A stretch of DNA of 32,206 nt from JBCDCP01 sp039181495 (GCA_039181495.1 JBCDCP010000012.1:1-32206), one strand, 5' to 3'. Positions 22,971 through 31,010 are shown, numbered from the stretch's first letter. Numbers and translations: made by a program. The notes: generated by a model from the sequence alone, not told the origin.

Positions 22971-23897
22971 ATGGCTATCCGACGCATCCCATCGCTGAAC
23001 TGGTTGCGCGTGTTCGATGCAGCAGCGCGCGCCGAGAGCTTTGCGCGGGCCGCGGTTGAGCTGAATATGAGCGCGGCTGCCGTGAGCCAGCAGATCAAGG
23101 CGCTGGAAGGGCATCTGGGTCGCAGGCTGTTTGTGCGGCACGCCCGCCACGTTCGGCTGACCGATGCCGGCCATGCTTTCCTACCGGTCGTGCGTCAGAG
23201 CCTGGGTTCTGTTGAGACCACCGCCGCGGCACTATTCGGCAGCCGCGACAGTGCCCCGCTCGTGGTCCAGGCGAGCCTGATCCTTGCCTGCGGATGGCTG
23301 GCCTCGCGCCTTTCATCTTTTCGCACTGATCATCCCGACATTCAGCTCAATCTGATGACGGGTAACGATCCGGCGGACTTCAGGAGAACAGACACCGATT
23401 GGCAAATCCATTTCGGTGGCCCTGCTGATATGCCGGAAGGCAGTGAATGGCTGATGGGCGAGTGCCTGCGGCCGGTGGCGACACCAGAGATCGCCGCAAA
23501 GATACGCTCACCGAACGATGTGCTGGACCACCCGTTGATCGAGGTGTCGACACATCGTCCGGGCTGGCTGCAGATGCTGGCCGACCACATTGCGCGCGAT
23601 CTTTCGGAAGCAAGCATCACCTTTGCCGACAACACAGTGCTGGCGCTTGGCATGGCGGCCGGAGGATTTGGCATCGCCATCGCCCGTGGACCGGTCACCG
23701 ACGGGTTGGTCGAAGGATCTCGGCTTACGATCTGTGACGCTGTTCCGCCGGTCGAAAGCGGGCAGGGGTACTTCCTGGTCCCGGGCGGGCTATCGGCTGA
23801 AAAGCCTGCCGCGCGCGCGTTCCGCGACTGGCTTATGCAGGAAACGCAGGCCGCTCGCGCGACAACGCCGCTTTCGTTGCCGCGCCAATCGGGCTAA
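22971..23897 (+). CDS. LysR-family transcriptional regulator, GcvA-like
   Basis: The 308-residue product has an N-terminal winged helix-turn-helix of the GcvA-like subgroup (PSLNWLRVFDAAARAESFARAAVELNMSAAAVSQQIKALE in sequence, residues 8-47), followed by FVRHARHVRLTDAGHAF. The ligand-binding domain contains the subgroup features FPxxHPDIQL-like (FRTDHPDIQLNLM) and GGFGIAIARGPV. It is divergent from the PhyH-HD pair with 122 bases between starts, so it probably controls that pair in response to its substrate or product. The start lacks a strong ribosome site; TTGAGAA precedes it. The last 25 residues are an unconserved tail. Confidence 0.92.
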   Translation: MAIRRIPSLNWLRVFDAAARAESFARAAVELNMSAAAVSQQIKALEGHLGRRLFVRHARHVRLTDAGHAFLPVVRQSLGSVETTAAALFGSRDSAPLVVQASLILACGWLASRLSSFRTDHPDIQLNLMTGNDPADFRRTDTDWQIHFGGPADMPEGSEWLMGECLRPVATPEIAAKIRSPNDVLDHPLIEVSTHRPGWLQMLADHIARDLSEASITFADNTVLALGMAAGGFGIAIARGPVTDGLVEGSRLTICDAVPPVESGQGYFLVPGGLSAEKPAARAFRDWLMQETQAARATTPLSLPRQSG

Positions 23898-23906
23898 CCC
23901 CTGCAC

Positions 23907-24719
23907 ATGGCAGGAACAGACTCGACAAAACAGCGCCTTACCAGCGGAGATTCCGGTTCGCCCGTGATCATTCTCGTCAAGCCGCAGCTTGGCGAGAACA
24001 TCGGCACAGCGGCGCGGGCGATGGCGAATTTTGGCCTCGATCGCCTGAGAATTGTCGCCCCTCGTGATGGCTGGCCGAGCGAACGCGCACAGGTCGCGGC
24101 CTCTGGCGCGGACTGGGTCATCGATGGCGCGACGGTCTATGACCAAACGGAAGACGCCTTGGCCGATCTGAATTACGTCTTGGCCACCACGGCCCGACCG
24201 CGCGGGATGTCAAAGCCTGTCTTCGGCCCCGATGAAGCCGGCGTTGAGCTGACCGTACGCATCGGGACTGGGCAGGACTGTGGCATCTTGTTTGGCGGTG
24301 AACGGGCAGGGCTGGACAATGACGACGTCGCACTCGCCGACGCGGTGCTGACCTATCCGGTCAATCCTGCATTCGCGTCGCTTAATCTCGCGCAAGCTGT
24401 ACTCGTCATGGCCTATGAGTGGCAGCGCGCCGCGGGGCAGGGTGGCAGCCGGCAAGACTGGGACGAACGCGAGCCACCGGCTGACCGCTCAGAGTTGCTG
24501 GACCTGTTTGAGCATCTCGAGATCGAGCTCGACAGGGGTGGGTTTCTCAAGCCGCCGGAAAAGACGCCGGGGATGATCCGCAACCTGCGCAACATACTGC
24601 ACCGGGCCCAACTTTCGAGCCAGGAAGTGCGCACCCTGCGCGGCGTCATTGTCGGGCTGACAGGGCGCGCGTTCCGGCGCGATGCCCCGTCAGCCTCGCA
24701 GCCTGCTGACGGTGACTGA
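23907..24719 (+). CDS. trmJ: tRNA (cytidine/uridine-32-2'-O)-methyltransferase TrmJ
   Basis: TrmJ methylates the 2'-OH of nucleotide 32 in the tRNA anticodon loop. The 270-residue SPOUT-family product has the knotted-domain motifs ILVKPQLGENIGTAARAMANFG (residues 22-43), ILFGGERAGL and the SAM-binding NPAFASLNLAQAVLVMAYE. The helical C-terminal extension containing FLKPPEKTPGMIRNLRNI and RAQLSSQEVRTLRGVI is typical of TrmJ and absent from other SPOUT enzymes. It lies nine bases after lysR and two before murI, so the three may share a transcript. A short polar N-terminal extension precedes the fold. Confidence 0.94.
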   Translation: MAGTDSTKQRLTSGDSGSPVIILVKPQLGENIGTAARAMANFGLDRLRIVAPRDGWPSERAQVAASGADWVIDGATVYDQTEDALADLNYVLATTARPRGMSKPVFGPDEAGVELTVRIGTGQDCGILFGGERAGLDNDDVALADAVLTYPVNPAFASLNLAQAVLVMAYEWQRAAGQGGSRQDWDEREPPADRSELLDLFEHLEIELDRGGFLKPPEKTPGMIRNLRNILHRAQLSSQEVRTLRGVIVGLTGRAFRRDAPSASQPADGD

Positions 24720-24721
24720 CC

Positions 24722-25510
24722 ATGCCGCCGGTGTTGGTGTTCGATTCAGGCGTTGGCGGATTGAGTGTCTTGCGCGCCATCGTCGAGGCAGCGCCGGACC
24801 TTCCGGTGTCCTATCTCGCTGATAATGCACTATTCCCTTACGGCGCCATGGCGGATGATGTCCTGATCGCCAGGGCCATCGACGTTATCGGGCATGCCAA
24901 AGAGCGGATCGACCCGTCTTGCGTCGTCATTGCCTGCAATACGGCCTCAACACTCGTTCTTGAGCCGCTTCGCGCGCGGTTCGACATGCCTTTTGTTGGC
25001 ATTGTGCCGGCGATCAAACCCGCAGCCGAACAGACCAATAGCCATATGGTCTCGGTTCTGGCGACGCCCGGCACGGTTCGGCGTGACTACACCCAGGCCC
25101 TGATTGATACCTATGCCAGCCATGTCGATGTGACGCTGGTTGGCGGTCCGCATCTGGCGGCTGAAGCCGAAAAACTGCTCGCGGGGCGTCAACCTGACAA
25201 GCTGACGATCGGCAAGGACATCGCCAGCTGTTTTGTTGAGCGAAACAGCGCCCGGACCGACACAATTGCGCTGGCCTGCACCCACTACCCGCTGCTGCAG
25301 CCGGTTTTCGAGGCAATCGCCCCGTGGCCCGTGACATGGATCGATCCTGCGCCAGCCATTGCGCGCCGGGTACTCGATATCCTGCCGCAGACTAAGGAGT
25401 CTGACGGTGAGGCGGGGGTGCTTCTGCATACCGGACCGGCGCCCAACAGTGCCATCGTCAACGCGTTCGCGATGTGCGGTGTGGACCGGCCTGAACGGCT
25501 ACCTGTCTGA
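24722..25510 (+). CDS. murI: Glutamate racemase
   Basis: MurI makes D-glutamate for peptidoglycan. The 262-residue product starts with VFDSGVGGLSVLR, containing the conserved Asp8-Ser9. The two catalytic cysteines are present, Cys72 in VVIACNTAST and Cys186 in LACTHYPLL. Length is normal. The ATG follows the trmJ stop by two bases, showing coupling. A canonical terminator hairpin lies 50 bases after its stop. Confidence 0.96.
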   Translation: MPPVLVFDSGVGGLSVLRAIVEAAPDLPVSYLADNALFPYGAMADDVLIARAIDVIGHAKERIDPSCVVIACNTASTLVLEPLRARFDMPFVGIVPAIKPAAEQTNSHMVSVLATPGTVRRDYTQALIDTYASHVDVTLVGGPHLAAEAEKLLAGRQPDKLTIGKDIASCFVERNSARTDTIALACTHYPLLQPVFEAIAPWPVTWIDPAPAIARRVLDILPQTKESDGEAGVLLHTGPAPNSAIVNAFAMCGVDRPERLPV

Positions 25511-25520
25511 TGCACGCTGA

Positions 25521-25549
25521 TTGACATTTCGGCACCGAAGCCTTAGCAC
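25521..25549 (+). promoter_or_regulatory. Possible promoter of the rpsD leader
   Basis: TTGACA at 25521-25526 is a perfect -35; 17 bases later TAGCAC is a weak -10 at 25544-25549. A transcript from here would start near or within the terminator-like hairpin that follows, so this promoter is uncertain. Confidence 0.3.
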
Positions 25550-25559
25550 ACCGGCTTCG

Positions 25560-25583
25560 CGCGGACCGTTTGGTCCGCGTTTT
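25560..25583 (+). terminator. Intrinsic terminator after murI
   Basis: CGCGGACC, loop GTTT, exact reverse complement GGTCCGCG, then TTTT at 25580-25583: an 8-bp GC-rich stem with a short T-run. It ends the lysR-trmJ-murI transcript, or could act as an attenuator if the promoter just upstream is real. Confidence 0.75.
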
Positions 25584-25611
25584 CGTTCCGCACCCGTGGC
25601 AAAGGTACCGA

Positions 25612-25663
25612 TCCCAAACATTGGGACGCCCGATGCCTGTCGGCAGTCTGGTCCAGGCCAGAC
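25612..25663 (+). promoter_or_regulatory. Structured 5' leader of rpsD
   Basis: Two perfect 6-bp hairpins lie in tandem: TCCCAA-ACA-TTGGGA (25612-25626) and GTCTGG-TCCAGG-CCAGAC (25646-25663), 69 bases before the rpsD ATG. The 222-base region 25511-25732 holds no gene. S4 autoregulates through leader RNA in other bacteria, so this may be an autogenous control element; no known S4 leader family was recognised. Confidence 0.4.
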
Positions 25664-25732
25664 CGCAGAGGAGGGGCGGGTCTTATTTGCAATGAGCAGG
25701 GCTTCGGCCCGACACTTTGGATTGAAATATCG

Positions 25733-26350
25733 ATGAGCAAACGCCAGTCCGCGAAGTACAAGATCGATCGCCGCATGGGCGAGAACATCTGGGGCCGTCC
25801 GAAAAGCCCCGTCAACCGCCGCGAATACGGTCCTGGCCAGCACGGCCAAAGACGCAAAGGCAAGCTGTCCGACTTTGGCTTGCAGTTGCGTGCCAAACAG
25901 AAGCTGAAGGGCTATTACGGCAACATTTCCGAGAAGCAGTTCCGCCGTGTTTATGCCGAAGCCAACCGCATGAAGGGCGACACCTCGGAGAATCTGATCG
26001 GCCTTCTGGAGCGCCGTCTGGACTCGGTGATCTATCGCGCGAAATTCGTGCCGACACCGTTTGCAGCACGCCAGTTCATCAATCACGGCCACATCAAGGT
26101 GAATGGCCGGCGAGTCAACATTCCCTCCTACCAGCTCAAGCTGGGCGATGTGGTGGAGGTGAAGGACGCCTCAAAGCAGATCACCATGGTGCTGGAAGCG
26201 CTGCAGAGCGCCGAACGGGAAGTGCCGGATTACGTCGAAGCCGACCACGGCAAGATGATAGCCAAGCTCACGCGTGTTCCGCTGCTTGGCGATGTGCCGT
26301 TCCCAGTGGTGATGGAACCGAACCTCGTCGTCGAGTTCTACTCACGCTGA
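25733..26350 (+). CDS. rpsD: 30S ribosomal protein S4
   Basis: S4 is a primary 16S rRNA-binding protein that nucleates 30S assembly. The 205-residue product begins MSKRQSAKYKIDRRMGENIWGRPKSP and lacks the N-terminal zinc-binding cysteines, as is usual in alphaproteobacteria. The S4 RNA-binding domain (about 94-155) contains RLDSVIYRAKFVPTPFAARQFINHGHIKVNGRRVNIPS in sequence. Length and ends are normal (VMEPNLVVEFYSR). Only a weak Shine-Dalgarno is visible before the ATG, which fits translational control through the leader. A strong terminator follows. Confidence 0.98.
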   Translation: MSKRQSAKYKIDRRMGENIWGRPKSPVNRREYGPGQHGQRRKGKLSDFGLQLRAKQKLKGYYGNISEKQFRRVYAEANRMKGDTSENLIGLLERRLDSVIYRAKFVPTPFAARQFINHGHIKVNGRRVNIPSYQLKLGDVVEVKDASKQITMVLEALQSAEREVPDYVEADHGKMIAKLTRVPLLGDVPFPVVMEPNLVVEFYSR

Positions 26351-26376
26351 TCGGACGCAAAACCGCAATCCCGAAG

Positions 26377-26399
26377 GGCCGCCATTGGCGGCCTTTTTT
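26377..26399 (+). terminator. Intrinsic terminator of rpsD
   Basis: GGCCGCC, loop ATT, exact reverse complement GGCGGCC, then six T at 26394-26399. It is a textbook Rho-independent terminator 26 bases after the rpsD stop. Confidence 0.95.
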
Positions 26400-26503
26400 G
26401 TTGCGTGCCATCTACACCCGTCCGGCGATTGCAATTTGACCGGACGATGCGCATACACGGGGCGATCGCAACGAGCTTGCGTAGTCGCAACGCGGAGGCG
26501 GCC

Positions 26504-26725
26504 ATGTCAAATCGTCAGATGACCCTTATTCGGAACGTCGCCGCGCACGGTACTGGCGGGATGGTGCAGTTCCACAAGGAGGAACTGCGCGCGATCTCTG
26601 CGGATGTCGGCTTGCCGGTACGGGTCACGATCGAAGCGGTCGACAACAACTACGAGACCACGGCGGAGGCGGCAAAGCGGATGCGTGGCCGTTTCGGACG
26701 CACGCTTGAATTGCTGACCAAATGA
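26504..26725 (+). CDS. Small protein, candidate antitoxin paired with Doc-like toxin
   Basis: This 73-residue protein is placed and sized like an antitoxin: GGAGG lies just before the ATG, and its stop overlaps the start of the Doc/Fic-like gene by four bases (ATGA). An in-frame ATG at 26405 would add 33 poorly conserved-looking residues with no ribosome site. It is not recognisably Phd. The middle (GGMVQFHKEELRAISADVGL followed by PVRVTIEAVD) loosely recalls the swapped-hairpin DNA-binding fold of AbrB/MazE antitoxins, but that is a weak impression. The C-terminus is basic and helical (AAKRMRGRFGRTLELLTK) and could be the toxin-binding part. Confidence 0.65.
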   Translation: MSNRQMTLIRNVAAHGTGGMVQFHKEELRAISADVGLPVRVTIEAVDNNYETTAEAAKRMRGRFGRTLELLTK

Positions 26726-27120
26726 GCGACTTCGTCTGGCCTGATCTGAAAGCCATACTGGACGAGTTTCGTGCTGCTGCCGAAGAGACCGGGGCCCTGT
26801 TCTCGGGGGGAACCCGCAATGCGGTCGAAGCAGGTTACAACCGCACCCGCAGCACGCTGAGCGATACGAAGACGTTCGACACAGCCGACGTCGCAGCCCA
26901 CCTGTTCGAAGCGATTGCCATGCGGCATCCGATGGCCGATGAAAACAAGCGCATCGGACTGATGTGCATGGTGGTGTTTCTCGATCTCAATGGGGCGAAT
27001 TTCGACCCGCCGGAGATCGAATTGTATCAGCAGCTGGTGGCGTTCATGACCGGCGGAATCGATCTGCCGGCATTCGCGGATTACGTCCGCCGCAACTGCG
27101 TCGAGCTGCCATCGCGCTAA
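26722..27120 (+). CDS. Doc/Fic-family toxin-like protein
   Basis: The 132-residue product has the single-domain architecture of Doc (death-on-curing) toxins, which phosphorylate EF-Tu, and of small Fic proteins, which AMPylate targets. The active-site motif reads HPMADENKR at residues 69-77: the catalytic His69, Asp73, Asn75 and Lys76 of the family pattern HxFx(D/E)xNK are kept, but the usual Phe is Met71 and the small residue before Asn is Glu74. Flanking features fit the family (FEAIAMRHP before; IGLMCMVVFLDLNG after). It overlaps the small upstream gene by four bases, the usual antitoxin-toxin arrangement. It lies between core genes rpsD and grxD, suggesting insertion. Confidence 0.8.
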   Translation: MSDFVWPDLKAILDEFRAAAEETGALFSGGTRNAVEAGYNRTRSTLSDTKTFDTADVAAHLFEAIAMRHPMADENKRIGLMCMVVFLDLNGANFDPPEIELYQQLVAFMTGGIDLPAFADYVRRNCVELPSR

Positions 27121-27142
27121 AGGGACCGCGCTTCAAAAGACA

Positions 27143-27175
27143 ACGGCGGCAACGCCCTCGCGCGTCCGCCGCCGT
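27143..27175. terminator. Inverted repeat between convergent toxin and grxD genes
   Basis: ACGGCGGC (27143-27150) and its exact reverse complement GCCGCCGT (27168-27175) are separated by 17 bases, in the 82-base gap between two stop codons. It has no T-run on either side, so it is a weak bidirectional terminator candidate. Confidence 0.4.
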
Positions 27176-27202
27176 ATGCGATTTCAATACCGAGACGTAT
27201 GG

Positions 27203-27541
27203 TCAGGAATCCGCTTTTTCGACCTCAATGCCGTTCTGGACGAGCATTTCCTGAAGCTCTCCAGCCTGGAACATCTCCCGGATGATGTCGCAGCCGCCGA
27301 CGAATTCGCCCTTGACGTAAAGCTGCGGAATGGTTGGCCAGTTGGAGTATTCCTTGACCCCCTCGCGCACATCCGTGTTGTCGAGAACGTTCACACCGGC
27401 ATAGGGCGCGCCGACATAGTCGAGGATCTGCACGACCTGGCCGGAGAACCCGCATTGCGGAAACTGCGGTGTGCCCTTCATGAAAAGCACGACGTCGTTG
27501 TTTTTGACGGTTTCGTCGATGAACGTCTTGGCGTCGCTCAT
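27203..27541 (-). CDS. grxD: Monothiol glutaredoxin GrxD (CGFS type)
   Basis: This class of glutaredoxin carries and transfers [2Fe-2S] clusters, often as a complex with BolA. The 112-residue product has the active site CGFS at 30-33 in GTPQFPQCGFSGQ, the glutathione-binding WPTIPQLYVKGEFVGG and the GCDI motif. Length is normal, and AAGGACAACTC precedes the ATG. It is the last gene of a purL-bolA-grxD set; the bolA partner lies 39 bases upstream on the same strand, matching the known physical interaction. Confidence 0.97.
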   Translation of the reverse strand: MSDAKTFIDETVKNNDVVLFMKGTPQFPQCGFSGQVVQILDYVGAPYAGVNVLDNTDVREGVKEYSNWPTIPQLYVKGEFVGGCDIIREMFQAGELQEMLVQNGIEVEKADS

Positions 27542-27580
27542 GAGTTGTCCTTTCGAAACAAGGTTCGGGCCATCGCCCTT

Positions 27581-27814
27581 TCAGTCCGGCACCGAGGTCT
27601 GCAGCGCCAGCGCATGCAGAACCCCGCCCATATTTCCCTGCAGCGCGGCATAGACCATCTGATGCTGCTGAACGCGCGATTTACCGCGGAACTGTTCTGA
27701 GACAACCGTGGCGGCATAATGGTCGCCATCACCTGCGAGATCGCGGATATCGATCTCTGCATCGGGCAACGCCTCGCGGATCAGCTTCTCGATCTCGCCT
27801 GCGTCCATTGGCAT
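27581..27814 (-). CDS. bolA: BolA-family protein
   Basis: BolA proteins bind monothiol glutaredoxins and help handle Fe-S clusters. The 77-residue product starts at the ATG 27814 preceded by GGGAGA; the frame stays open upstream into purL but those residues are unrelated. The conserved portion DIRDLAGDGDHYAATVVSEQFRGKSRVQQHQMVYAAL in sequence contains the invariant His of the C-terminal half. It is of the short IbaG/YrbA-like type. It lies between purL and grxD. Confidence 0.94.
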   Translation of the reverse strand: MPMDAGEIEKLIREALPDAEIDIRDLAGDGDHYAATVVSEQFRGKSRVQQHQMVYAALQGNMGGVLHALALQTSVPD

Positions 27815-27866
27815 GATGCGCGTCTCCCTAAGCCTTCTTGTGCTGTGACGCCCATATTGCGGCGAT

Positions 27867-30074
27867 TTATGCGTCGCCTTCCATATAGGCCGGAAACCAG
27901 CTCTCGTGGGCATTTCGCAAGGTTTCGAGAGAAATGGCAAGCACTGCGCCGCAATGCAAGGCATCACCTCCTGTGCGGCCGACTAGGTGGACGGGAATTG
28001 CTGCCGCACGCGCTTCAGCCATGATGGTCTCGGCCTGTTCCATGCTTGCGCACACCACATAGCGCGACTGATCCTCGCCAAACAGCATGGCGTAATCTGG
28101 CAGATCGCCGTCCGGGAACAGCTGAGCGCCGATTGCGCCAGCCAGCGCCATTTCGGCCACAGCCACCAGCAACCCGCCGTCGGAAATGTCGTGGCAGGCT
28201 GAAACACGGCTCTGCCGGATCAGGTCGCGGACGAAATCGCCGTTGCGCCGTTCGGCATCGAGATCGACGGCCGGCGGCGGACCGTCCTCACGACCCAGGC
28301 AATCGCGCAGATAGGCTGACTGGCCCAGATGGGTGCCATGTCCGCCGATCAAGACAATCGCCTCATCGGGCGCCTTCAGCGCGATGGTTGCCATCTGATC
28401 GATGTCGGGCAGTAACCCGACAGCGGCGATGGCCGGTGTGGGCAGGATGCCTTGTCCCTGTGTCTCGTTGTAGAGCGACACATTTCCTGAGACGACCGGT
28501 GCATCAAGCGCCTTGCAGGCCGCTCCGATCCCCTCGATGCAACCAACAAACTGACCCATGATTTCGGGGCGTTCGGGGTTGCCGAAATTGAGATTGTCAG
28601 TGATCGCCAGCGGCTGGGCGCCGACGGCTGTTAGGTTGCGCCAGCATTCAGCGACCGCCTGCTTACCGCCTTCGAAGGGATCAGCTTTGCAATAGCGCGG
28701 AGTGACATCGACAGCGAAGGCAAGGCCTTTAGGACCCTGATCGATGCGCACGACGGCCGCATCGCCGCCCGGGCGTTGTGCGGTGCTCCCCAGAACCAGA
28801 TGGTCATATTGCTCCCAGACCCAGCGGCGCGAGGCACCATTGGGACCGCCGATCAGCTTCAGCAGAGCCTGACCATAATCGTTAGGCGGCGGCACATCGT
28901 CGGTGCCCAGGGGTGCGGGTGGCTCGGTCCGGTTGAACGGCCGATTGTATTCAGGTGCTTCGTCGCCCAGTTCCTTGATCGGCAGATCCGCCAGCGTGTC
29001 GCCATGGTGTCTGACTAGGAAGCGCCTGGTGTCGGTGGTGTGGCCGACAACTGCAAAGTCCAGCCCCCATTTCTCAAAGACCTGGCGTGCTTCGGCCTCC
29101 TTTTCAGGCTTCAGCACCATCAGCATGCGCTCCTGGCTTTCCGACAGCATCATCTCATAGCCGGTCATGCCGTCTTCCCGGCACGGCACGTTTTCGAGGT
29201 CGAGCGTGACGCCGAGATCGCCCTTGGCGCCCATCTCGACTGCCGAACACGTCAGACCGGCCGCTCCCATGTCCTGGATGGCGATGATGGCGTCCGAGGC
29301 CATCAATTCGAGACAAGCCTCGAGCAACAGCTTCTCCGAGAACGGGTCACCCACCTGTACGGTCGGTCGCTTCTCCTCGGCGTCTTCGCCAAATTCAGCC
29401 GATGCCATGGATGCACCGTGGATCCCGTCCCGGCCGGTCTTGGAACCGAGGTAGACGATTGGATTTCCGACGCCGGTGGCCTTGGCATAGAAGACGCTGT
29501 CGGCGTCAGCGATGCCGGCTGCGAACGCATTGACCAGAATATTGCCGTTGTAAGCTTCGTGAAATTCGACTTCACCGCCCACGGTCGGCACTCCGAAGGA
29601 GTTTCCGTAGCCGCCAACTCCTGCAACGACGCCAGCCACGAGATGGCGCGTCTTGGGGTGCGACGGATCGCCAAAGCGAAGCGCGTTCATGGCCGCGATA
29701 GGCCGTGCGCCCATGGTAAAGACATCGCGCAAAATGCCGCCGACCCCGGTGGCCGCACCCTGATAGGGCTCGATGAAAGAGGGGTGGTTGTGGCTTTCCA
29801 TCTTGAAGATACAAACCTGACCGTCGCCGATATCGACAACACCGGCATTCTCGCCCGGGCCACAGATGACGACATCGCCGGTGGTGGGAAGCGTCTTCAG
29901 CCAGACCTTCGAGGACTTGTAGGAGCAGTGCTCGTTCCACATCGCCGAGAAGATGCCGAGTTCGGTGAGCGTCGGCTCCCGGCCGATCAGCGCGATGATG
30001 TGGTCATACTCGTCGGGCTTGAGGCCATGCTCGGCAACAAGCTCGGGCGTGATCTGGATATCGTTCGGGATCAT
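27867..30074 (-). CDS. purL: Phosphoribosylformylglycinamidine synthase subunit PurL
   Basis: PurL converts FGAR to FGAM in purine synthesis. The 735-residue product is the small form that works with separate PurS and PurQ, neither of which is in this window (they are probably upstream elsewhere). Motifs include WNEHCSYKSSK with the catalytic His, KMESHNHPSF at 91-100 for metal-ATP binding, GVGGILRDVFTMGARPIA, the second-half GGKQAVAECWRNLTAVGA, and DISDGGLLVAVAEMA. Full length, no breaks. A 52-base gap separates it from bolA. Confidence 0.98.
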   Translation of the reverse strand: MIPNDIQITPELVAEHGLKPDEYDHIIALIGREPTLTELGIFSAMWNEHCSYKSSKVWLKTLPTTGDVVICGPGENAGVVDIGDGQVCIFKMESHNHPSFIEPYQGAATGVGGILRDVFTMGARPIAAMNALRFGDPSHPKTRHLVAGVVAGVGGYGNSFGVPTVGGEVEFHEAYNGNILVNAFAAGIADADSVFYAKATGVGNPIVYLGSKTGRDGIHGASMASAEFGEDAEEKRPTVQVGDPFSEKLLLEACLELMASDAIIAIQDMGAAGLTCSAVEMGAKGDLGVTLDLENVPCREDGMTGYEMMLSESQERMLMVLKPEKEAEARQVFEKWGLDFAVVGHTTDTRRFLVRHHGDTLADLPIKELGDEAPEYNRPFNRTEPPAPLGTDDVPPPNDYGQALLKLIGGPNGASRRWVWEQYDHLVLGSTAQRPGGDAAVVRIDQGPKGLAFAVDVTPRYCKADPFEGGKQAVAECWRNLTAVGAQPLAITDNLNFGNPERPEIMGQFVGCIEGIGAACKALDAPVVSGNVSLYNETQGQGILPTPAIAAVGLLPDIDQMATIALKAPDEAIVLIGGHGTHLGQSAYLRDCLGREDGPPPAVDLDAERRNGDFVRDLIRQSRVSACHDISDGGLLVAVAEMALAGAIGAQLFPDGDLPDYAMLFGEDQSRYVVCASMEQAETIMAEARAAAIPVHLVGRTGGDALHCGAVLAISLETLRNAHESWFPAYMEGDA

Positions 30075-30134
30075 GCGAGGTCCGGTAAACGAGAATCAGG
30101 GGCGCGTCTATCAGCGCAAGCTCTTCAGGGGCGC

Positions 30135-30860
30135 TTATTCAGGGATGAGTTCAGCAATGGCGGTGCGAAGATCGTCCGGCGTCGCCTTGATCGTGGTAAC
30201 CGGCTTCTCGGTCGAAACGCCAAGAGCTTTCCGCAGCCTCGTGTCGTCAACGGTTGCCGGTATTTCAATACGGTCCAACCCGCCAGGCGGAAGACCCTGC
30301 TGCATGGCATGGCTGATCGCGCCGGTGGCCGGATCCTGCAGCCATGATACATGTCGCAGTGGCGGCGATGGTTGGCTGAACATGTCACCAAGCGTCGGAT
30401 CAGCCGACAGTTCGACCACTGCCGCTCCGCCGGGTTTTACAGCTGTAACCAGCCACATGCGTTCACCATGGCGGACGACGACGGTGTCGCGATCGAGATC
30501 GAGCCTGGCGGTTTCGGCGTCTTCGGCAGCAAGCGCGCGTCTGGATTCGGCCTTCATGTCCATCAGGACGTTCATGTCCCGTTTGGCGGCACGACCGGAC
30601 AGGAGCGTAAAGACGACGAGACACAGGAGCGCGGTCCCGGCTGTTTCGGGCAGCACCTCGATCAGTTGTCCTGGACCGCCGGTCCACAGATTGTAGGTGA
30701 GAACTGAGATCGCGACCCCCGCTATCATCAGGCCAAACAGCTGGAACGAAACCCACATGCGCTTTTTGCGGAGGGTGCCCTCGGATTCTTCAAGGGCAAC
30801 GATCGTTTCGTGTCTCTGGCGGTCGTTCTGGCTCAGTTTCTGATTGGTAATGGTCAGCAT
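30135..30860 (-). CDS. Unrecognised two-helix inner-membrane protein
   Basis: The family of this 241-residue protein is not recognised. The N-terminus (about 35 residues) is polar and basic, followed by two transmembrane helices at about 36-60 and 70-92 and a short basic, mostly charged helix (AKRDMNVLMDMKAESRRALAAEDAE). A soluble region from about 120 to the end is probably cytoplasmic, with beta-rich stretches (DTVVVRHGERMWLVTAVKPGGAAVVEL) and no catalytic motif. Coding pattern and full-length opening support a real gene. It lies 60 bases upstream of purL on the same strand and diverges from the membrane protein at the right edge. Confidence 0.7.
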   Translation of the reverse strand: MLTITNQKLSQNDRQRHETIVALEESEGTLRKKRMWVSFQLFGLMIAGVAISVLTYNLWTGGPGQLIEVLPETAGTALLCLVVFTLLSGRAAKRDMNVLMDMKAESRRALAAEDAETARLDLDRDTVVVRHGERMWLVTAVKPGGAAVVELSADPTLGDMFSQPSPPLRHVSWLQDPATGAISHAMQQGLPPGGLDRIEIPATVDDTRLRKALGVSTEKPVTTIKATPDDLRTAIAELIPE

Positions 30861-31010
30861 TGCTGGTCCGCTCTTGTGGCAGGGCCTTTCGGGTAGCGTC
30901 GGCCACGGGCCATGTCCATGGCGGCCGGTTCCAATTGGTGCTGGTTGTTAGCATTTGACAGTCGGGCCGTTGCCTCGTCACTGTGGCCGAAACTGTCCGG
31001 GGGGAAGCAT

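Noticed and set aside
30955..30983. TTGACA promoter for the right-edge membrane protein
   Set aside because: The -35 is perfect but the expected -10 region (TCACTG) does not resemble TATAAT; mentioned only in the gene entry.
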